In this document: positions 4,955-5,189 of the stretch, piece after piece
How the letters are laid out: every line of letters begins with the position of its first letter
Numbering within the stretch: the stretch's first letter is position 1
From: an uncultured Desulfuromonadales bacterium
Lineage (GTDB): Bacteria; Desulfobacterota; Desulfuromonadia; Desulfuromonadales; Geopsychrobacteraceae
Reading direction: 5' to 3'
NCBI GenBank assembly: GCA_945788205.1
Contig: CALZLE010000125.1
Span: forward strand, 1 to 5,189
Length of the DNA stretch: 5,189 nt
Made by a program: the position numbers and the translations under genes
Notes under the pieces: generated by a model
Seen by the model: only the letters and a program-made list of their open reading frames with translations
Database searches by the model: none
What the model was told of the DNA's origin: nothing

Positions 4955-4975
4955 AGCAGGCTGTCAAACCCTGCT
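4955..4975 (-). repeat. Small hairpin AGCAGG-9 nt-CCTGCT right after the amt stop
   Basis: A 6-bp stem (4975-4970 with 4960-4955) starts about 11 nt after the amt stop codon. No T-run follows, so it is not a terminator. The TTGACA of the possible small-RNA promoter sits within this hairpin, so the two interpretations compete. Confidence 0.35.
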
Positions 4976-4986
4976 ACCAATTAATT

Positions 4987-5189
4987 TTATCTCACATTTT
5001 CCTCAGGATAAGCGTTGATCTGATGCACGCTCAGGTCAGCTCCGTAGAACTCCTGTTCTTCATCCAAGCGGAACCCGCAGACGACATCAATCAATTTATA
5101 AACGACGAAAGCAGTCACGACTGCATAGACGACCGCAAGCAGACTACCAACCAGCTGCGACAGAAAAGAAACGCCGCCCAAGCCTCCAA
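4987..5189 (-). CDS. amt: Ammonium transporter (Amt/MEP/Rh family), C-terminal end (gene runs off the right edge)
   Basis: The last 67 codons are visible. A glycine-rich loop (GGLGGVSFLSQ) leads into a hydrophobic helix, about VGSLLAVVYAVVTAFVVYKLIDVV, which fits the last membrane helix (TM11) of Amt proteins. The cytoplasmic tail GFRLDEEQEFYGADLSVHQI follows and ends AYPEENVR. The (G)xRxxEExExxGxDLSxH pattern is the conserved Amt C-terminal tail that contacts the PII protein GlnK. By family knowledge Amt is a trimeric inner-membrane ammonium channel induced under nitrogen limitation. The frame is open to the window edge, and the channel residues (twin His, Phe gate) are outside it. No glnK is downstream, so if one is linked it would lie upstream, the usual glnK-amt order. 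The gene converges on the Rrf2 gene, with terminators between them. Confidence 0.88.
   Translation of the reverse strand, partial: GGLGGVSFLSQLVGSLLAVVYAVVTAFVVYKLIDVVCGFRLDEEQEFYGADLSVHQINAYPEENVR

Noticed and set aside
1..5189. CRISPR arrays, insertion sequences, tRNA or rRNA genes, phage or toxin-antitoxin genes
   Set aside because: I searched both strands by eye and found no spaced direct repeats, transposase motifs, terminal repeats with target duplications, or cloverleaf-like segments.

Overview
The window looks like an ordinary chromosomal segment of a Gram-negative, probably anaerobic, delta-proteobacterium-like organism (Desulfuromonadia / Geobacter-Desulfuromonas relatives). I infer this from the tight rho-rpmE-thyX order on the minus strand, from use of the flavin-dependent thymidylate synthase ThyX, from a stand-alone IscR-like Rrf2 regulator, and from an outer-membrane-type lipoprotein. 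Base composition appears moderate, near 50% G+C by eye. The organism is inferred; nothing in the window proves it.

Layout. Positions 1-1746 (minus strand) hold the 5' end of thyX, then rpmE (zinc-type ribosomal protein L31), then the transcription termination factor gene rho, transcribed in the order rho, rpmE, thyX. A strong intrinsic terminator lies between rpmE and thyX. Positions 1747-2356 carry no intact gene. They contain the long rho leader, with a weak Fur-box-like dyad, and a short degenerate coding remnant interrupted by an in-frame TAA. Positions 2357-4181 (minus) hold an uncharacterised lipoprotein gene and, upstream of it, gluQ (glutamyl-Q tRNA(Asp) synthetase). Each has its own plausible promoter. 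Positions 4182-4353 are a divergent control region between gluQ and an Rrf2/IscR-type regulator (4354-4776, plus). A perfect 34-nt palindromic terminator at 4812-4846 separates the regulator from the convergent 3' end of an ammonium transporter gene (4987-5189, minus). The 140 nt after the transporter stop codon is rich in hairpins and might encode or process into a small RNA.

The genes do not form one pathway. They are housekeeping units: transcription termination, the ribosome, dTMP synthesis, tRNA modification, Fe-S-sensing regulation and ammonium uptake. I see no mobile element, CRISPR array, tRNA or rRNA gene, and no convincing new multi-gene system. The items most worth a second look are the hairpin cluster after amt, the terminator placed directly before thyX, the decayed coding remnant upstream of rho, and the uncharacterised lipoprotein beside gluQ.
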